A DNA stretch of 64,000 bases. Origin: Labia minor. Its lineage: Eukaryota > Arthropoda > Insecta > Dermaptera > Spongiphoridae. Below, piece by piece: positions 45,346 through 58,255 of this stretch. The translations under genes were made by a program, and so were the position numbers. Numbering within the stretch: the stretch's first letter is position 1; every line of letters begins with the position of its first letter. The DNA lies in contig OY720347.1 in assembly GCA_963082975.1 (NCBI GenBank), positions 47,864,655 to 47,928,654 of the forward strand, written 5' to 3'. Under the pieces are notes generated by a model. The model searched no databases, was not told where the DNA came from, and worked only from the letters and a program-made list of their open reading frames with translations.

Positions 45346-47038
45346 TCCTAAGTTAAGTGAATATTAAAAATATTCCAATATTTTAAAATATGTATAAACT
45401 TTAAAAAAAAAATATATTTTATCATATAATTTATTTACAAAAAATAATAAGATTATAATTATAATACATAAATATTTTTTATTTCATTTCTAAAGATATA
45501 AATTGCAATAGAATAGAAACAATTTAATAAGAGACTTAAAGGAATAAATTATACCTAAATAATTAAAAGAGTAACTTTCAATTTTCATTATATTATTTAT
45601 ATACAGAATAACAAAATATAATTTTGAATTTATTGTTTTTTTACTTGTTTATATAATATATTTCATAAAAATTTTTATAACAAAACATAAATAAATAAAA
45701 TTAATTTAAAACACATATTACAAATAAATATAACAGAATAATTTTAACAAAAGTTTTAAAAAATCTTTATATTAAATTGAATAAATTCAACTTCAATAAA
45801 TCTACTTATTAACTATTAAAATAAGCTTATTAATCAAAAAATAAATATAATAACATTGGTATATGTGAGTATCAATAAATTCAAATAAATGAGAAAACAA
45901 TAAAAGAAGGAAATATTCTTATTTGAAAGATTATAGAAATAATTTTTTTTAAAATAAAATATATATACATTTATGTATGTAACACATTTATTTAATATTT
46001 CGTTTGCAGGATAATATATTCTAATATATAACGATAATTTTTAATTTTATATTTTATTATAATATATATATGTATATATTTATATATATATAGTATATTC
46101 GAATTAATCAGCGATCTCTATACCGATATCGCAGTATAGCTTAGTCTAGAAAAATCAATGACCTCTTCGAAAGTATCAAAATCTTTGCCTTTATAGTGAT
46201 AAGATAAACTTAGCAAATATGATACTTTCGATTATTTTCGAGTAGAGGTCAAAATATCATAAAATATATTCATATTTTTAGATAAGCAAGAATATGAATA
46301 TTGTATACTTCTTTATATAATAATTTAATGATTAAATTATATTTAAAAATTGACTTGAAAATTCTCAGTATTTAGAGAAATGATATAAAGATAGGAATAT
46401 AATTCTTTCTGAATGTATTTTATTTGGATTTCTTATTAATTAATTTAAAAAGGATGGCTTATTGATTCTCACCCTGTTAAATATATATATATTCTTTACA
46501 CGTGGAAAATAAATACAATCAGATAATATTAAATCAACGAATTTTCTAAAATCTTAAATTTGATGATACTAATTTATTATATTTAGCCCAAAAATGGCTT
46601 GGGAAGAACAAAGATTAATGGGATGTGTTCATGCGGCTTTAATTCGATGAATTCTTTCAGTAGATAAAGCTTCTTAGTTTGAAGCCAATTCATAAACTAT
46701 TTATATATGTGTATATAAAGCATTTACATGATTAAATTAACACTTTATATAAATGTTCTGTATTATACAATATCACTTAATTTCTTGAATTTTCTTTCTT
46801 AAATATCTTTTATTTTAATAAAATATTAGCAATTATAAAATAATAAAATCATTTGTACAATAAATAAATATTATTCTTCAAATTAAATTATCTAGTAACA
46901 TTTTCATATAAAAAGCCTTTCACTCTATGTCTTAAAATAATAAAATGCAAATATAGGCAAGAAATAATATTCATATAATAATTTATATAAATTTCAATTC
47001 GCTTTCTTTCTTTAAATTAATTTAATTTATAACCTTTG
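45346..47038. other. AT-rich intergenic stretch downstream of IPP
   Basis: Contains an interrupted inverted repeat at about 46163-46256 (gacctcttcgaaagtatca against tgatactttcga...agaggtc). This could fold but has no assigned role. Nothing else is seen. Confidence 0.4.
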
Positions 47039-50000
47039 CTAGACAACAACAGCCCCTGCCTCTCCTCTGCTTTCAGGTAAAGATGGACAGTCACTCCAGG
47101 TCTCTGTTAACGGGTTATAACATTCTACTAAAGGTATTGTTATTTGAGCACGATAGAAATTCACTTCTAATTGTTGATCGCCACCTATCACATAAAGGAG
47201 TCCATCCGCTGCAGCAACTGCTGGACAAGCTCGAGGAACTCTCATTGGAGGTAGCTGATTCCATTTATTCTAAAAATTTAAAATTAGAAATTATAATTAA
47301 ATAATTTATATAAATATTTAATGAAATGGTATACCTCATGAAAATTATATCGTTCTGTAAAATGAAGTACTTCATGATCTCGATTTATTCCACCAACAAC
47401 ATAAAGAAATCCATCTAACACTGCAACACCCATTTGACTTCTTGGAACCAACATTGCAGCTAATTGAGTCCATTCTCCAGTTACAGGATTGTAACTTAAA
47501 AGATCTTGCAAATGCCGTCGATTATGTGTACAACCACCAACGATATAAATTAATCCTAAGATATAAAAAATAATTCTAAAAATATTAAAGTTTATAAATA
47601 TTTCTAAATAATTTTAAATTATTTCGTTCCAGTTTTCTTGCCATTGAAGAAACAAACAAATTATTTTTGAAGTTATAATAAAATGTTTAATCTTAAATTT
47701 GATGATACTAATTTATTTTAAAATTTAATGAGAATATAATTTCAAAAAATTTCAAATTAATTATTATTATATTATAATATAATTACATTTAAATATATAA
47801 TATAATATATTCCCTAATCGTTGCTCATGCACACTCGGTTTACCTACTACTAGATCTCATACAGGGATGATTTTCATAAACAGTGACGGACAGAAAACAT
47901 ACTTTACACGCTAACTAAAAGTCTAATATTATGTGAATTATATTATAATAAAATTTTGTTAGATAATACTGACCTTCATAAGCAACAACACCCATACTAA
48001 ATCTGGGTTCTGGTAAATCTCCTTCTAAACGCCATTCATCTTGATTTGGATCGTAAAGTTCTATAGAACCACCAATATCTTCACCAACCCAACCACCAAT
48101 GGCGTAAAGATGACCATCCAAAGCACACAAACCAAATTCACATCGTGGAACAACCATACTTGCCATCTAAAATAAAACAAATTTCTTATTAGAAAAGTAT
48201 GAAAAACTTATGAAGAAAACTAAATTGTTTTTGTTTTGTCATCTAAACTAAACATTAGTCAGAATCTGAAATGTCTTTTATTATAGTTGTTTTTTCTTAG
48301 AAATTTTTATGAGAAGTTTAAAGGAATTATAAAACAGAACAATTTCCATCCTCACAAGAAATGTCATATTGGTTAAATATTATATTTTTCAATTTTTCTA
48401 GTACTTTCTGAATCGGAGCCCCTGAGGAGGTAAGTGGCCAGCTAGGATACGATAGTCGTAATTTTTAATTGTAATATGTTTATTTAATGTTATTTACCTT
48501 TGTCCATCGATCCTCAGAAGGATGATAGCATTCTCCATTAGCAAGTATTTGAGATTCTTGTTCCCCTCCAACAACAAATATTCTACCATCAAGAGTAGCT
48601 ACACCAGGTAAGATTCGGCCTATTCCCATTGGACTAGCTCTTCTCCATTCCCGTCTAAATGTATCAAAACGTTCAACTGATTCATATGTGCATTCACTGC
48701 ATCTCGTCCATGCAGAAACCTTAAAATGATTATTAAATATAAATTACAATTATTTGATTAAAAATGATTAAATATAAATTTTAATTATATTATATTATAT
48801 TTTGAATAAGTCTTTTTAATATAAATTATTTTTATTCTAAATAATGTGTAATTTAATTAGAATTGTATTTTATTTATAATAATAATTTTTTGATCAAAGT
48901 GATTAGAAAAATAATCTAACTAATTGGAATAATTTTTTAAATAAGAAAAAATTGTTTATAAATTTCTTTGAAATTAGGTGAAAAATAAATCTAGAACTTT
49001 TATAAAAGAAGGAAAATAAATAAAAGTTGAAGTTTCATTTTATAGGATTCAATAGGATTTCTTTGATTTTTAATTAATCAAACTTTATGAATTAAAACTA
49101 AATTATCTATTATTTCGTAAACTAACCAATTCTCGTTTTGAACCTCCAATAACATATATATTTTTTTTTGCACAAAGTCTCGGATGAACTATTAGGGGAA
49201 CGAGACTTCCTTTTTTTGTAACAAGTGCACTTTTAACAGAACGTAGTGCTACTTTAAGACTCGCATCAGCGCATTCATGAATAGCTCGCTCTAATAAGCA
49301 GACGGAGAGAAGAGGTAGGCGGACATGAGAAAGTACTTCAAAGACATGACGACGTCTTTGAGCTACATCATGCATGACCCAACGCATTGCAGCTTCAAAA
49401 ACCTGAAAGAAACAATATATTATTTATAAATTATTTATTTACATAGAGAAAAATATTTAAAAGTAATTAAAAAAATTAATTAATTAAGTCCTACTTGAAA
49501 TTCAGAATCCACTCTTAGATGTTCGCTACTGAGAAATTTTGTTAATTCTGAAAGTGGTAATTCTTGAAATTCCTCTTCTAAACAAATTTGTGGAAAGTGT
49601 TCTTGGATAAATGTCACGGATGACTTTGCTAATTCAGGACAATTATGTCCATCTGCAAATCTAAACATTCTCCAATTATTAATATTCTATAGAAAAGAAT
49701 TTAATATTATTTTTTAAGATAAAGAAAAGATTAGAAAATGTCTCATTGTCACCATAAATTAAAATTAATTATTTCGAATAATTAAATGAAATGTATATAT
49801 AGCATACATAGTTTTTATAATAAAATTTAATCTTAAGGAATAACTAAAGGTGAGTTTAAAAGCTTTGAAAGTTGCAGGATAAACATGTCATATAAATTAA
49901 TGAGATATAAATTAATAATGCTTTGATTAAAATTAATAGGCACGAATACTCTTAATAATATAGTTCGTTTTTAATTAAAATACCTATAAATTCCTATAGC

Positions 50001-50952
50001 ATTGCTAGAATGTAATTCTTGTTTGAGAAATTCAGTACATCCAGAAACAACATCTTCAAGTTCCAACATGTCAGCTGCTATAAGAAGTTCTTGAACATTA
50101 TCTTGACTTATATCCAATTCACCTAAAATATGTACAATGATAAAGTGTAAATTATGTATGAATTTTATTATTATAGTTTCCTTCAAACAATACATTACAT
50201 TATATACACAAGAAGGATTCAAATATTTTTGATTAGACTTATTTAAAAAAATTGTATGAAAAAAGATTATGATTATTTTAAAAATTTAATAATAAAAAAA
50301 TTTTAAAATTTGATATTAAATAAGTAGTATGAAGTTTTATGTCCAAGATTGAGGATTTTTGAAACATAAGTAAACAATATTAGAATTAAGAGAAAGATTG
50401 TGATATTTAATAATTGTTTTCAATAATATAGTTATTTTCTGAATAATTATTTTGCTTCAATCTATTGTAATTTTTTATTATGGTTTAAGAATCTCAAGTT
50501 AATACAATACTCTGTGAATCATATTTTTTTCTCCTCTAAATAAATTGCATTATATATTTTATTTGGCTTTATAATGATGTGACTAAATATTATATATAAT
50601 ATAAATTATTATAATTTTAGTGAAATAGATATTTTTCTTTCAAATTGATGAATATACCTGAATATATAAAATCTATAAGTAATTTTAAAATAATTGATGG
50701 GACATCATGTAACTCAATGGTGTGACAACTTTGCTCCATCAGGCCAGCGGTGAACATTGCATGGAAATAAGGACTACTTGCAGCAAGTACAGCTCTATGA
50801 GCTTTGACGCGTTGCTCTCCAGCGACAATTTCAACATCACAAAAACGGGAGCTTCCTCGAAGACGGTTTAATTTATTAAGGACATGGCCAGCATGAGGAC
50901 GGGATGTGTATCGTCGTCGACCCGTTTGTTGGGTAGTGGTAGTTGAAGCCAT
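47039..50952 (-). CDS. IPP: Actin-binding protein IPP homologue (BTB-BACK-kelch), 8 exons
   Basis: Exons (minus): 50952-50658, 50122-49984, 49660-49495, 49402-49127, 48719-48498, 48166-47974, 47555-47335 and 47269-47039. Every junction is GT-AG and in phase, giving 580 residues. BTB spans about residues 25-133 ([22 protein letters not shown]) and BACK about 135-240 ([14 protein letters not shown]). Six kelch repeats, each with a GG pair, follow from about 280 (YVIGG, FVVGG, YAIGG, YIVGG, YVVGG, YVIGG). The BACK segment [20 protein letters not shown] and the first kelch ending [11 protein letters not shown] resemble vertebrate IPP more than KLHL20/diablo. The family usually acts as a substrate adaptor for Cullin-3 ligases or binds actin. 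The six-bladed propeller is complete. An upstream in-frame Met (50967) would add five residues. The introns are short and free of recognised transposons. Confidence 0.93.
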
Positions 50953-51505
50953 TTCAGCATTCAACACTTAAAATAAAAATAAAAACATTAAAGAAAAGAA
51001 TATACATGTGGTCAACAGAACAATATATCCTAATTATATAATTGTTAAATTTTATAATCTAATAATATCTATTTTTTTTCTAAGGTATCTTTTATCAATA
51101 AGTTTAAGTTATGTTTATTACTAAAATTGATATAATTAATGAGATTTTACAACTATCATTTAAAATTAATAATTTTAAATATATTTTAAAAAAATATTAC
51201 AAAAATAAATAAAATTAAATTAAAATTTCTTAATTACTTACTTAAAACTTTGAATTAACAAATATGTTTTATAGAATATTATAAATTTATTAATAAAATA
51301 TGTAAAGTTTAAAATTAACAAACATATTTAAATAATTAGTAAAATATATTATTTACAAATTTACAAAATTGACAGATGACAGATATGAATACAAGTGAGA
51401 TAGATTTATAAAGATAGAAACTTCCGTTTTAATAGTTTAATACCTAATACCAACACAGATAGCACTGCTAGAGTTGTCAACTGTAATGCAATGAAACGAT
51501 GTAAG

Positions 51506-51524
51506 ATGGCTTCCGGTACTATAC
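51506..51524. promoter_or_regulatory. Adjacent YY1-like and ETS-like sites
   Basis: 'taagatggcttccggtact' contains AAGATGGC, the YY1 core seen on housekeeping promoters. It is directly followed by CTTCCGGT, an ETS-family core. It lies about 555 bp upstream of the IPP start codon and 1.2 kb upstream of CNPPD1, in a GC-richer patch. It is a candidate core promoter for IPP, or a shared one. Confidence 0.4.
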
Positions 51525-52234
51525 AAATAATTAAATTACAACAATAGAATAGAATACATATTACTATAATATCACCCCACAGACCATCACCTTCATTGGC
51601 TATGTCATTTTTACCACTATTTTTCCCACAACTTCACAGAAAAGTAATAACAATGTTTTACCATCATTAGTAAACATAATCATCTATTAACATAAAAATG
51701 ATATGTACGACTTCAAGTGGTTGAACCAAGAAATTAAGCTCAGGGAATAAATAATTTTAATTTAGAGTCAACTGTTACCTTGAATTGGGCAAAAAATCAA
51801 AAAGCTATTGTTACCGCTAAAGTCACGATATCTATATATACTGATATATACTTTTTAAAAATATATTTTTTATACATACCTCACAACTGTAAACTAAATA
51901 ACTTTATTTACAATGTTTAGAGATTATAAATGTACAAAACTATATATATATATATATAAAGCTATAAAGTGTGGTAAAATTTTGAACTGCTTGAACTTGA
52001 GGATTGTTGAGGATGAATGTTCAAAACTCAACAAAGTCACATAATTTTAAAATATAATATTTAATGTCATGGAATAAAAATAATTAAATATATAAACTAA
52101 CTAATATGGACTTAGATTTCTAGAGAGTGATTAAAAAAACATTTATTAGAATTTAAGGATTTTATTAATAATGCTTTTTTTGTTAAACTATATAGCTTTA
52201 CATCTGAAACAGTGAGACAATCTAAATTTAAAAA

Positions 52235-52265
52235 AACAATACCTCCCTTACTATCGTCGGTCGGT
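52235..52265 (-). repeat. 31-nt R1 terminal stub
   Basis: The reverse complement reads ACCGACCGACGATAGTAAGG plus GAGGTATTGTT, identical to the stub at 38481-38511 and to the R1 end. It is followed by an A/T run. Confidence 0.8.
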
Positions 52266-52728
52266 AAAAACATTTATATTTTTTCCTCTTTGAGTTATTC
52301 TTAATTAAGCCAAAAAATTTTTATCCTATGCTTAAAAGGGTTAATATTAATATAATAATAATTAATAATATATTATTTCCTTTTTTATGCAATTATTTGC
52401 TACTTTGAAGGATATAAACATTTGCTCATATATTTTTAAAAATTCCACTATATTTTCAATTATTTTTAAAATAAATTAATAATTATACCTTGTTTTAGTA
52501 ATTGAATTTTACATTTAATTTTAATTTAAATAATATATAAATATAATATAAATATAAATATTAAATAAAAATAAAATAATCTCATTTTTTTTTTTTTAAT
52601 TTAGGCAAACCTGTATCCGTCTGATTCACGTTCCTCTTGCCATCATCCGTTATACTTATCCTTTTTATTTTTTTATTAAAGACATTTATATTGAAAAACT
52701 TTTCAACCCTTTTTGGATTAAAAATAAA

Positions 52729-55700
52729 ATGACAAGTAAATTCTGGTCTATAAAAAGACGCCGAGATCGTGAAGAAGACAGATTTAAAGTAATTAGTTTG
52801 TTGAATTATCTTTATTAGGTCATCCTTAATACATGATTTTGTTTATTTTTTAGAACATGGGAGAACATGATGAGTTTCTTTCTCGAATAAAGAAAACTTT
52901 ATATTATGGAAAACTTCCGTTAACTGATCGATTTAGCCTTCCTGTTTCAAGTATGATCTTAAATATGATTTTTTTTTTTTTTTTGATATTTCATATAACG
53001 ATTTAAATTATAAATACTTTTATAGAATTGGCTGCGGAAATATTTTCGGACATCAAACATCGACCAAGTCTTGAAAAATTGGATTTAGATAATGCTGCTA
53101 TGATTTCCAGAAATGCCTGTGTCTCTCCATGTTCTCTAGTACTTGCGATGATTTATTTAGAAAAACTTAAAACCTGTAACCCAGATTATCTACAAAAAGT
53201 GGTGCCTTCAGAATTATTTCTTGTTTCAATGGTAATCATTTTTTAAATATTTGAAATATTTTTTTTAATTTTATTTTTATTTAAACTAATTGAAATTTAT
53301 CAAGATGTAAACTTATTATGATGAGAAAGAAATTAAACATCCAATTATTTCATTTCAGCACATTTGAATAATTACTGATAGATTTTTAGAGCAGTGATTC
53401 CCAAAGTGGGCGCTACCGCCTCGTGGGTGTTGCAGCGATCCAGGGGGGGGGGGGACGGTGATGGCCACAGGTGCATTTAAGGGAACATTACTTGTATATT
53501 ACTTTTCTATTCTTAGTTCATAAATAGATACATAATTTCAATGTTTCTAATTTACAGCTTTATTTATAATATTTTGCCAATATGTACATTTATCTTTCTG
53601 TTTAATTGTTATTAAAATTCAAAAAAGTTAATATCCAGCGGGGTGAGTAATTTTTTTTCTGGAAAGGGGGCAATTGGCCAAAAAGGCTTGGAAACCTCTG
53701 TATTAGAGGATAAAGTAAAATTTAGTCTAATAGCTTTTATAAAAGTTTGGAAAAAATATTTTCTTTTTAATAATGTCTTGCATTTATGTTCTCCAACACC
53801 TATAATTTTATCTCTACTATATATAATATTATACGGTTACATTACTCATATCTTGATATATTAGTTTTATAGAAGAAGGCTCATTTTAAATTGACAAAAA
53901 AATTAAATTATTACTGTTATTAATAGATAAAAAAACAAGTTTCTTTTTTAAAATATTTTTATTGAATATTATAATTTTGAGGAGTTTCAATCTAATTGAC
54001 TTATGAATTTAACAAGAAGTTAAACAAACACTTATCCTTAATATACATATGTATTAACACTATCCAGAACATAAAAAAAATTAATTTTCACTATCGTTAG
54101 GTCAATTTTTCAACCAACAATTCATCAGAAATCTGAGGCCCAAGTAAAGTTTAATTATTTTTTTACAATAACCAAAGTTTTAGAAAAAATACTAAATTGG
54201 TGGATTAAAATACAAAATAAGACTGAAGAATGCACTCCGAAGGTGTGCCTCAGGAGTTTAATGAACCTTGTTCAGGCAAATTTCAATTTAAATATAACTT
54301 ACAAAACTTAACTTATAACTAACCTTAACCACCTAATTACTAATTTAAAAATGGGAGATATACTAAATCTCAAGTTATGACATACCACAAAACAGAATAC
54401 TTGAGACTCACTAGGTCGTTAAAAAAAAATATATAATAAAAATTCAAACACAAGCTTCAATGTTTTTACAAATTTGTTTACTCAGCAGTAAAGACACCTT
54501 GTAGATGTTAATCCACATTTTCGTGGTCCCGGGCCTGGTAAAGGGATTTTTTTAACTGCCGTTTATGGGACAGAACCCAGCCTCCGGGATCAAAATTGGT
54601 ATTTTGATAAAAAGTAGCGCCTCCGATCAAGAAAATCAGGGTAAAGGTTGATAAGACCCGATCTACTGATCTTAGAACACTTAATTGATATATCCGACTT
54701 GATAGACACTGTCCTTGCTTAAAATGTACAAAAGAGAGAGTTTTATTTTTTTTGTTTACTCATTAGAGGGAGAGGCAAAATACCTCAATCAAATTAATAT
54801 ATATTATTTTTTTTATTATTTTAGTTGATTGCCAGCAAATTTTTACATGACGATGGTGTCGATGATGAAGTTTTCAATGATGAATGGGCTTTATCTGCTG
54901 GAATTGATGTTAAAGAAATAAACAAGATTGAAAGAGATTTTTTACAAGCAATAGTAAATATTAATTTATTTATTTATCTTTTTATTTTTAGATAACATTT
55001 TTATTATTATTTTATTTTTTTAAGAGTTGGGAAGTCTTTGTTAGCAATGAGCAATTCTCGAAAAGATTATTTGGACTAGAGCAAGATGTAGCGTTACGAG
55101 AAGGATCTCAGAGAGGATGGTTCACTTACACCGATATGGATAAATTAATACAAACTGTTGATCTTGCTTCTATGGCTCAAGCGTTAATTTTGGTATGTTT
55201 ATTTCATTGAAATTTTATAATTTTATTTTATTAAACTATATCTTGGAAAAATAAACACTTAATAAAAATATTTAAGTACATAATAGTAAATAATTAAATT
55301 AATTTGAAATTAGATGTAGTGTTTAATTTCAAATTATGTTAGAAATTGTTTATTTTTAAACTTAGTTTTAGTTTTCCAATATAAAATAAAATGTTTCAAG
55401 GAATTCTATTAATCGATTAACTTTATTTTATATAAATTAGATCAGAATATTAAATATTAAAAAATAATTAAAGCTATATTTGATTGTTTTAGGTGTCTGC
55501 TGTTTGTATCACAAGTTATACAGTTAGTGTTCTCACGATATTTGGTGCAACATATATTGCTAGTCAAGTACCTGGAACTTCGATTAGTAATTCAAGAATA
55601 TATCCATTAACATCCTTAACACCTCCACTACTTTCTTTCCATTCCAATGAAATAATTACATCTACTCATGGACTCTCATCAAATATTGAACAAACAATTA

Positions 55701-56008
55701 TTTCATCAATTATCTCTTGTCCTAATAATGATACATCTGATGAATTAGTCTCTTTTCAAAGATCTTTATCCAACTTATTAGATGATTGGTTAAATGTATA
55801 TTGGCCTTATATATCTTTAGAAGGAAAATATTTTTATGAACAAATTGATGAAGGTAATCATTCTCAAAAAAGTTTCGATTTGTCTTGGTCGAAAAAAACT
55901 CCAGAATCTTCATCGATTAATTTGATTCCATATTTTACAAAGTGGTTAAAATTGTCCAACCACAGATGGATACAATCACATAAATTTGCCGAAATCTTTA
56001 CTCATTAA
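52729..56008 (+). CDS. CNPPD1: CNPPD1 homologue (cyclin-fold membrane protein), 6 exons
   Basis: Exons: 52729-52788, 52854-52950, 53026-53231, 54825-54953, 55025-55192 and 55493-56008. Phases close exactly, giving 391 residues, near the roughly 410 of the vertebrate protein. Diagnostic stretches are KKTLYYGKLPLTDR, ACVSPCSLVLAMIYLEKL then NPDYLQKV, LIASKFLHDDGVDDEVFNDE and GWFTYTDMDKL. The cyclin-box fold covers about residues 55-215. The last exon opens with a hydrophobic segment (VSAVCITSYTVSVLTIFGAT), a likely membrane helix. The rest of that exon is Ser-rich and poorly conserved, as expected. The role of the family is little known; it is named for a cyclin/Pas1/PHO80 domain. Intron 3 has taken a MITE-A copy and a degenerate repeat. 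AATAAA is at 56088. Confidence 0.93.
53392..53700. mobile_element. hAT-type MITE-A, copy 3, in CNPPD1 intron 3
   Basis: CAGTGATTCCCAAAGTGGGCG to ...ggcttggaaacctctg. Flanks TTTTAGAG and TATTAGAG match at 7 of 8 positions. A G run of about 12 is at 53437. No frame. Confidence 0.82.
54540..54745 (-). pseudogene. Fragment of the same unknown coding repeat as 43976-44160
   Basis: Shares 'aaaagtagcgcctccgatca' and 'cccagcctccgggatcaa' with the other locus over about 165 bp. Its minus-strand reading includes LIFLIGGATFYQNTNFDPGG then WVLSHK. It sits inside CNPPD1 intron 3. It is strongly truncated, with several stops. Confidence 0.5.
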
Positions 56009-56087
56009 GATTTCAAAATATACGCCACATTACATCTTGGAAATTATAACATAAATGAAATTTGAATTTCTATATATTTTTTAATAC

Positions 56088-56093
56088 AATAAA
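56088..56093 (+). promoter_or_regulatory. Polyadenylation signal AATAAA for CNPPD1
   Basis: First canonical hexamer after the stop at 56006-56008, about 80 nt downstream. Confidence 0.55.
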
Positions 56094-56109
56094 ATAAATA
56101 TTAAGAAAT

Positions 56110-58255
56110 TAAGAATTTATCATATTTATTTTTTAAAGTTTAATATTATTCTGATAAAACATATCGTTAAATTACTTTTTAAATCTAAAATAAAAAAAAA
56201 TTATTAAATAAGTCTTCCTTTTTCATATTAAAATAATATTTGTATTGCATTTAAATATTTAATTTATTTATAATTCTTATGGGGACCAAAATATTAATTT
56301 TTAAAGGCCTGCATTAAAAATGATTCTTTTCTTTTCTTAAGTTGTCAGATTTATTATTATTTCAAAAACAAGTGATTTGTTATTTTCTAAAATATCAAGA
56401 CTGAATCATCAAATCAAGTAAATAAATGAAAATATCCATTTAAATTAAATAAAAAAATAATTAAACGAATTGGAAATGTATAATAAATTGTTAAATATGA
56501 GACTGAATATAACTTTATAAATGTTATTCAGAATTTATAAAAAAAATCTAATTAATTGAAATTCATTTTAATCTTTTAGTGTCATAATAGACAGTGTTAT
56601 TTGTTGAATTTAAACAAAAAAAAAGATTATATCAAACTTTTTATAATAAAAGCAAATTTATTGATTTAACTAATCTGTCATCTTTTTCATTATAAATCAA
56701 TTATATACATTAATAAAATTATTGGCTGTGTTTATTTTCAACAGAATTTGTTTTTTATTTTGTAAACTTTGAGTTTTTGTTCACATTTCCTTCCTTTCTC
56801 GAGGTTGTTTATCCCATTGTATATCTAATTTTAAAATACCATATTCCTTATTATTTATTCTACAATAAAACAACTGTGCAATTAACTCCTCGAACCTGAA
56901 TATGTTCTATGTATATCTGATGCCAAACAACATTCGGATATAAGCAGCAAAATGTTCATCTCATTTTAAGACAAAAGGATTTAAAACAGGGTCTGGGAAA
57001 TGTTGATGAAATATTAAAATTAAACGCAAATAATTTTATGGACATCGAATCATGATGTCATAGTTATATACTAGAAATTAAATATTAACCAAAAATAATT
57101 AATTCAACATTAGTTTTATTTAAATTAATTTATACCTTTATAAAATTTGCCCACAACTGATTATAATTCGTTTTAATATATTAATAAAAAAAATCAATAA
57201 TAATTATAAAAAATCATTTTAAATTTCTTATATATAAGGTTTAATTTTATATATTGTAACAATGTCAAAATAAAGGTTAAAAATTGTAAAGGAGATAAAT
57301 TTGTAATTAATAAAAATGTATTTATTTAAGTTTTTAATAGATTTTTAGTATAAAGTAAAACTTAAAATATAAATTTCAAGAAAAATTTAAAGGGGGCGGA
57401 TATAGTTTTGGTCCATAACAATATTCTAATTATTTCAATACATAATTTTAGAGAGATTATTATTATAAGTAATAAATATTTATTGTAAATCTCATTTCGT
57501 TATATTTTAACTATATTATTCTATTACAATATTATTTGAAATCTATTAAATTTTCTCACTCATTCTTTTTAAATATAAAAATTACAACATGATTAAAACA
57601 ACAATATTAAAATTTAAAAAAAAAATAAAGTTATTTATGAAATATTCTCTATAACGTTAATATATAAATATATACTCTATATACAAGAATTTCTTATAAA
57701 AAATTGAATATTATATTTGACTAGAATAGTTATTTTTAAATATAAATGAATAAAAGTGAATCTATATAAAATTGGTAAGTTTAGCGATTCTCTTTAAATA
57801 TTTTAATTTTAATTAATAAATATGTTTGTAATTTTTATAGTTTACTGAAATAAATAAGTTACTGTTTCAATAATTAATTAATGCTTTTTTGTCATACTTT
57901 TTAAAAGGAGTAATTGATAAAATAAATGATAAAAACTCACACACATTTTGGGATAATTATCATCCAGTTTTGTTTTAATCTATAATAATGTGTATTTGAG
58001 AGTAAAATTATATGTTCCTTATTAATATTAAAGCTAAGTGAATTTTTAGAATCCTCTAAGAGCATTAATCACTTGAAACAACTAATATTATTTATTAGAG
58101 AGACACTAGACTTTTCCATTAGATAGCAAAATGTTTGATTTATAAATTTTTTTTTAAAATGCTTCAATTAATACTTATTAATATCTATTTCAAATCTATT
58201 TTCAAAATTTATAAAAAAAAACGAATATCGATAATTATTCTCATTACAAAGTTCT
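56110..58255. other. AT-rich intergenic stretch between CNPPD1 and TMEM65 (convergent)
   Basis: The two genes end toward each other here. No frame, repeat ends or RNA gene is supported. Confidence 0.5.

Larger units (their letters stand above)
50953..52728. other. Divergent intergenic region IPP-CNPPD1
   Basis: About 1.8 kb between the two start codons. It holds the YY1/ETS-like site near 51508, a (TA)n run at 51939-51960, an R1 stub at 52235-52265, and a possible 5' UTR exon of CNPPD1 from about 52603 after a T-rich acceptor (ttttaatttag). Confidence 0.5.

Noticed and set aside
46163..46256. Interrupted inverted repeat as a microRNA precursor
   Set aside because: The stem is broken by unpaired segments and the spacing is irregular. 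There is not enough evidence for an RNA gene.
47039..50952. KLHL20/diablo or another KLHL gene
   Set aside because: BACK and first-kelch sequence ([28 protein letters not shown]) and overall length match IPP better.
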